Shown piece by piece: positions 59,641 to 64,000 of a DNA stretch of 64,000 nucleotides. Under the pieces are notes generated by a model. The model was not told the DNA's origin. It was given only the letters and a program-made list of their open reading frames with translations, and did not search any database. Each line of letters opens with the position of its first letter. Position 1 is the first letter of the stretch. The DNA comes from Closterium sp. Naga37s-1 (taxonomy: Eukaryota > Streptophyta > Zygnematophyceae > Desmidiales > Closteriaceae): assembly GCA_947471745.1 (NCBI GenBank), contig CANJKZ010000083.1, positions 25,001 to 89,000 of the forward strand, read 5' to 3'. Position numbers and translations under genes: made by a program.

Positions 59641-60137
59641 TATTAGTCATTGGTGATAATCAAGATTTGCTGAGACACTAAGCTGTGGTGCACAGCGTAT
59701 GAAATCTTAGACTCTTTAATTCTCATATTATGTTGGGCGGAAAAAAATCATAGGATCGTTTAGAGACTAGTCTTAAAATATGTATTGCAGTAGAAGTCTA
59801 AAATACTGTACCGGTAAACCGAGAACAAAAACCGAATAGTAACAATATAAATGTATATGGATCAAGTGATGTACCGGTTGACTAATTGAAATTTTGCTGA
59901 GGCATTACTCATAAAAGGTACATATATTGTAGTGTACTCATCAAACTAATTGCGCTCCTAACAGTTACAGAGAGATACGTGCTACAATAATGCTATCTCA
60001 TAGAAATACTGTTGAATTTTATTTACCCATTTATTTAATCTCAACAGTAAGCTTGCAGATTACGATATTAAGTTCTACCTTAAGATGTACATTATGCTAG
60101 CTAACAGTGGGGATTCTGGAGAATCTCCACTCCCAAG
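59641..60137. other. AT-rich spacer
   Basis: About 500 bp, the most AT-rich part of the window, with no frame of note. Confidence 0.5.
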
Positions 60138-60291
60138 TGTCAAGAATAGAACTAGGAATGAATGGTTGAACTAGGCAAGAGATGAGTAGAAGTAGGGGAA
60201 ACCTAACCCTAAAGTGTTGTACTCACTATTGAGTGACCCTAATGTAGCCTAGAGACACAATTGTAATTTGACACACCCCCATAGGCAAAGT
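60138..60291 (-). mobile_element. Copia 3' LTR and polypurine tract remnant
   Basis: LTR 60138-60273 (136 bp, minus strand TGTCAAATTAC to ATTCTTGACA) with the polypurine tract (plus strand CACCCCCATAGGCAAAG) beside it. A plus-strand Copia has inserted just inside it at 60292. Confidence 0.75.
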
Positions 60292-60519
60292 TGTCAGAAC
60301 ATATATATAGCTTATGCTGTTGTGTAGGCTATAGTGGGGTATCCCATAGGGGGTACAACCCAATTAGGGTTTCCTATATGTACTCACTTCATTCATAGTT
60401 CATTCATTCTCGTTCTACTTTTCTCATGGTATCGAGCAGGTTCCCTCGTGGGAACTGTTCCTAGGGCCCACCGTTTTTTTTTCCTGCCCGGAGCGCACTC
60501 TGCCCCTACCCGGGTCGCG

Positions 60520-61310
60520 CTCCCCTCTCTCTTGGCCCCTAGTGGCCCCTTTAGCCGCCCGTCACGGCCCTTAGCCGCCCGCGCGCCGCCCGTCCCGGCC
60601 CCTTAGACGCCCGCGCGCCGCCCGTCCCGGCCCCTAGACGCCAGTGCGCCGCCCGGCCCGGCCCCTAGACGCCCGCGCGCCGCCCGTCCCGGCCCCTAGA
60701 CGCCCGCGCGCCGCCCGTCCCGGCCCCTAGACGCCCGCGCGCCGCCAGTCCCGGCCCCTCGACGCCCGCGCGCCGCCCGTCCCGGCCCCTCGACGCCCGT
60801 GAGCCGCCCGTCCCGGCCCCTAGACGCCCGCGCGCCGCCCGTCCCGGCCCCTAGACGCCCGCGCGCCGCCCGTCCCGGCCCCTCGACGCCCACGCGCCGC
60901 CCGTCCCGGCCCCTAGACGCCCGCGCGCCACCCGGACCGACCCCTAGACGCCCGCGCGCCGCCCGTCCCGGCCCCTCGACGCCCGCGCGCCGCCCGTCCC
61001 GTCCCCTCGACGCCCGCGCGCCGCCCGTCCCGGCCCCACGCCGCCCTACCTGCGGCCCACTCGCCGCCCTACCTGCGGGAGCCGCCTAGCAGCAGAACCG
61101 CCGGGAGCCGAGCCGCCCTGCCGCCGAGCCGCCCGGGAGCCGAGCCGCCCTGCCGCCGATTCGCCCGGGAGCCGAGCCGCCCTGCCGCCGAACCGCCCGG
61201 GAGCCGAGCCGCCCTGCCGCCGAGCCGCCCGGGCGCCGAGCTGCACTGCCGCCGAGCCGCTGAGCAGCCGAGCCGCCCTACTGCCGGGCCGCCCGACCTG
61301 CCCTGTCCGG
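60520..61310 (+). repeat. GC-rich tandem-repeat leader
   Basis: From about 60585 to 61040 an array of about 30-bp units (CCCGTCCCGGCCCCTAGACG plus CCCGCGCGCCG), then about 36-bp units GAGCCGAGCCGCCCTGCCGC to 61290. It lies between primer-binding site and gag, as in the other elements. Confidence 0.88.
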
Positions 61311-61376
61311 TGAGCACAGCCCCACTGTCACTGCGTGCCCTTCCCCTACTGCTTGCACTGCTCGTCTGTCGTCGTC

Positions 61377-64000
61377 ATGGCTACCCCTAGCGTCCTCGCT
61401 TTTGACGCTGAGGGTCGAGCCATTGACTTTGAGGTCTGGGTCGACGACCTGCAGCTGTTCTTACAGTGCGATAGGGCGGACGGTCTTTCCCTCTTTGACC
61501 TCACCTCTGGCGCCTCTCCTGCCCCTGCTACTGATGCTGACCCCACTGTTCGCTCTCAGTGGGCCACCCGCGATGCTGCTGCACGTCTTGCTGTGCGTCG
61601 CCACCTGCCTACCACTGAGCGCGCGCACTTTAGTCAGTACAAGAGTGCTCAGACCTTGTACGACGCTGTAGTTGCGCGCTACTCTTCCCCTGCCACTGCT
61701 GCCCTGAGCCGCCTCATGCTACCGTACCTCTTTCCTGACCTTGCTGCCTTTCCCACCGTCGCTGACCTCATTACGCACCTCCGCACTAGTGACACTCGCT
61801 ACCGCGCCGCCCTTCCTGCTGAGTTCTGCGCCAAGAACCCCCCCCCCATGTACATCACTCTCTATTACATCGTCACACGCCTCCCTGACTCCCTTCGCGT
61901 AGTCAGGGACCACTACCTCTCGGTCTGTCCCACCACTCTCACTGTCGACCTCCTCGAGAAGTCCCTCCTGGCGGCGGAGAAGAGCATCGTCGCTGTAGGA
62001 GCCTCTCGTGGTGACCCTCGCACCCCCATCTTTGAGGGGTGTTCTCCTTCCCCCCTGCTGCCCTCTGTTGCCTCTGCTGCTGCTGCCGACCTGCTTGGTC
62101 TTGAGTCGGTCTGCGCGGCGTCTGCCCCTAGCGGGAGACGCCGCCCTGGCAGGGGCAAGGGGGGCAAGGGCGCGGGTGGAGCTGGCGGGGGCGGTGGAGG
62201 AGGCGGTGGAGGCGGAGGAGGGAGTGGGGGTGGCGGTGGGAGTGGTGGCGGGGGCGGTGGTGGAGGTGGCAGCAGCGGAGGAGGAGGCGTCGGTGGCGGC
62301 AGCGGTGGGAGCGGAGGCAGCGGTGGTGGTGGAGGTGGAGGCAGCGGTGGCGGAGGGGGTGGAGCTGGTCGGGGTGGTGCCCCGCAGCGTAGCGGCCCTG
62401 GTGGTGGCCAGCGTCAGCAGCAGCAGCAGCAGCAGCAGCGTTCGCGGGACATCCCCCCGCCCCACCAGCTCCGTGAGTGGTACACGCAGCGTCAGCGGGG
62501 TGGGGGTTTTGGTCCATGCACCTACGTCCTTCGTTCCGGTGACCGAGCGGGTGAGCAGTGTGGGGGTGCGCACCCCACTCAGCGCTGCTTTGCCCGCCTG
62601 ACGGACGCTTGGCGTCAGCAGTTCCCCGAGGCCAGTGAGATTCCCCGTTGGGGAGAGCTGTCTAGGGCTGGCGTAGCTGTCTTTGATCTTGACTTTGATG
62701 CTATCCTTGCTGCCATGTATGCTGTGACTATTAGTGAGGAGGGTGACTGTTACCAGTGTTTCCCGCCCGACCCGGGCATTAGTACTGCTGCGCCAGGTAC
62801 TTCTGCGGCTGCTGCTCTAGGTGCCAGTGCGTCTGCACTCTCAGGTACTGGTGAGGCTGCGCTCTCAGGTACTGCGTCGGCTTCGGCCTCCCTCACCTTC
62901 ACACTTGACTCAGGGGCTTCTCGCTCCTTCTTTCGAGACCGCACCACACTCACGCCGCTTGGCCGGCCGGTTGCAGTCTCCCTGGCTGACCCCTCTGGGG
63001 GTCCTGTCCTCTCTCACTTCTCCACTGTCCTCCCGTGTCCGGCTGCCCCCTCGGGCACCTTGTCTGGTCTGTACCTCCCCTCGTTCTCGACGAACTTGGT
63101 GAGTGGTGCTGACTTGCAGGATGCGGGGGTTCACCAGTTTACTCCTGCGAGTCAGCGGGTGACCCACTGCTCGGATGCCCGCACAGGCCGACACCTGGCC
63201 ACGTTCTCGCGTCGGCCAGGGTCGAGTCTCTACACACTGACCACTGCGTCTCCTCCTGTCCCTGCGTCTGGCCAGGTAGCTGCGTCGGGTCAGGTGTTTG
63301 CTGCTGCGTCCAGGTCTGGTCCTGAGTCTGCCCCCTGCTCGTGTCGCCGCCTGTCTCACGAGACTCTCCTGTGGCACCACCGCCTTGGCCACCCCTCCTT
63401 GCTTCGTCTTCGGGGCATGGCTTCCCGTGTCCTTGTCTCTGGTCTTCCCCGGTCTCTCCCTCCCCTCCCTTCGGGACCCGGACCTTCTTGTGTCCCCTGT
63501 GTCGAGGGGCGGCTTCGGGCTGCCCCTCACTCCTCTCAGTTTCCCCCGACAGAGGCTCCTCTGCAGACGCTTCACATGGACGTGTGGGGCCCCGCCCGCG
63601 TCCGTGGGCAGGGTCACGAGCGCTACTTCCTGCTGGTGGTTGACGATTACTCGCGTTACACCACAGTCTTCCCCTTGCGCAGCAAGGGTGATGTCACTGC
63701 GGTGTTGATCGACTGGATCCGCGCAGCTCGTCTCCAGCTCAGGGGGAGCTTCGGCTCGGACTTTCCTGTTCTGCGTCTGCACTCTGACCGAGGTGGAGAG
63801 TTCTCCTCTGGCCTTCTGCGAGCCTACTGTCGTGCACGAGGCATCCGCCAGACCTTTACGCTTCCGGACTCTCCACAGCAAAATGGGATTGCTGAGCGCC
63901 GCATTGGCATGGTCATGGACGTCGCTCGTACGTCCATGATGCATGCGGCTGCCCCCCATTTTCTGTGGCCGTTTGCGGTTCGGTACGCGGCGCATCAGAT
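61377..64000 (+). CDS. Copia Gag-Pol polyprotein, partial
   Basis: Open frame of at least 874 codons from ATG 61377 past the window edge. Order: gag domain (LAFDAEGRAIDFE, LRTSDTRYRAALP, NPPPMYITLYYIV), basic and Gly-rich tail (62130-62390), poly-Gln, HQLREWYTQR motif, zinc knuckle (C...C...H...C near 62550), protease DSGASRSFFRD (about 62910), pre-integrase module HHRLGHPS (about 63380), integrase core with DVWGP, HSDRGGEF and PQQNGIAERRIG (about 63570-63910). It makes the capsid-like protein and enzymes of the element. It looks whole in the visible part, so this may be a recently active copy. Confidence 0.85.
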   Translation, partial: MATPSVLAFDAEGRAIDFEVWVDDLQLFLQCDRADGLSLFDLTSGASPAPATDADPTVRSQWATRDAAARLAVRRHLPTTERAHFSQYKSAQTLYDAVVARYSSPATAALSRLMLPYLFPDLAAFPTVADLITHLRTSDTRYRAALPAEFCAKNPPPMYITLYYIVTRLPDSLRVVRDHYLSVCPTTLTVDLLEKSLLAAEKSIVAVGASRGDPRTPIFEGCSPSPLLPSVASAAAADLLGLESVCAASAPSGRRRPGRGKGGKGAGGAGGGGGGGGGGGGGSGGGGGSGGGGGGGGGSSGGGGVGGGSGGSGGSGGGGGGGSGGGGGGAGRGGAPQRSGPGGGQRQQQQQQQQRSRDIPPPHQLREWYTQRQRGGGFGPCTYVLRSGDRAGEQCGGAHPTQRCFARLTDAWRQQFPEASEIPRWGELSRAGVAVFDLDFDAILAAMYAVTISEEGDCYQCFPPDPGISTAAPGTSAAAALGASASALSGTGEAALSGTASASASLTFTLDSGASRSFFRDRTTLTPLGRPVAVSLADPSGGPVLSHFSTVLPCPAAPSGTLSGLYLPSFSTNLVSGADLQDAGVHQFTPASQRVTHCSDARTGRHLATFSRRPGSSLYTLTTASPPVPASGQVAASGQVFAAASRSGPESAPCSCRRLSHETLLWHHRLGHPSLLRLRGMASRVLVSGLPRSLPPLPSGPGPSCVPCVEGRLRAAPHSSQFPPTEAPLQTLHMDVWGPARVRGQGHERYFLLVVDDYSRYTTVFPLRSKGDVTAVLIDWIRAARLQLRGSFGSDFPVLRLHSDRGGEFSSGLLRAYCRARGIRQTFTLPDSPQQNGIAERRIGMVMDVARTSMMHAAAPHFLWPFAVRYAAHQ

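Larger units (their letters stand above)
60292..64000 (+). mobile_element. Copia LTR retrotransposon, cut off by the window edge
   Basis: LTR 60292-60426 (135 bp, TGTCAGAACATA), primer-binding site TGGTATCGAGCAGG at 60427, GC-rich leader (about 60490-61310), and coding region from ATG 61377 to the window edge. The part in view looks whole, with no breaks noticed. It reaches into the integrase; RT, RNase H and the 3' LTR lie outside. Its LTR shares the GTAGGCTATAGTGGGGTA core and AATTAGGGTTTCC. Confidence 0.88.

Overview
The window looks like nuclear DNA of a green-lineage (streptophyte) eukaryote. The evidence is a plastid-type GapA gene with a transit peptide, a Golgi-type UDP-glucuronate 4-epimerase of the pectin pathway, short GT-AG introns, AAACCCTAA-like boxes, and Copia retrotransposons whose primer-binding sites match plant initiator tRNA-Met. 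High GC, a GAE gene cut by ten introns and many purine- or GC-rich minisatellites fit a charophyte alga (for example a zygnematophyte) better than a flowering plant; this placement is inference.

Three host genes are supported, all on the minus strand. GapA (18826-20540) has seven exons and very compact introns of 80-94 bp. GAE (36076-39642) has eleven exons. A calcium-binding endonuclease/exonuclease/phosphatase (47869-51581) has ten exons and one apparent one-base frame break. They serve carbon fixation, nucleotide-sugar supply for pectin, and probably RNA or phosphoester hydrolysis; nothing suggests co-regulation. A weak candidate for a small secreted Pro-rich protein lies at 23364-23669.

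Most of the rest is Ty1/Copia-type LTR retrotransposons with unusually short LTRs (about 120-136 bp, some about 215 bp). They include a nearly full-length copy (428-7152, TSD ATAAT), a tail-to-tail composite (7924-17568) holding a very young non-autonomous element with identical LTRs (11574-13046, TSD ACGCA), a pile of LTR fragments (17569-18432), an old non-autonomous element in a G tract (21334-22650, TSD GGGGG), a nested minus-strand block (23870-35635), a second full-length copy (41054-47673, TSD AACAT), a solo LTR (59105-59227), and an element running off the right edge (60292-64000) whose visible reading frame looks whole.

Several features recur across these otherwise divergent elements and are the best candidates for something undescribed: a 0.4-1.2 kb GC-rich tandem-repeat leader between the primer-binding site and gag, a shared 17-bp motif (GATCCACCCTGAGCTTG) about 50-85 bp before the polypurine tract, and a common LTR core with a telo-box.

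The right third (51582-60137) is gene-poor. It holds a duplicated 186-bp unit flanked by 11-bp direct repeats, a TGCG microsatellite, a purine-strand block of about 1.9 kb, and a Gln-rich coding-like relic cut by the solo LTR.
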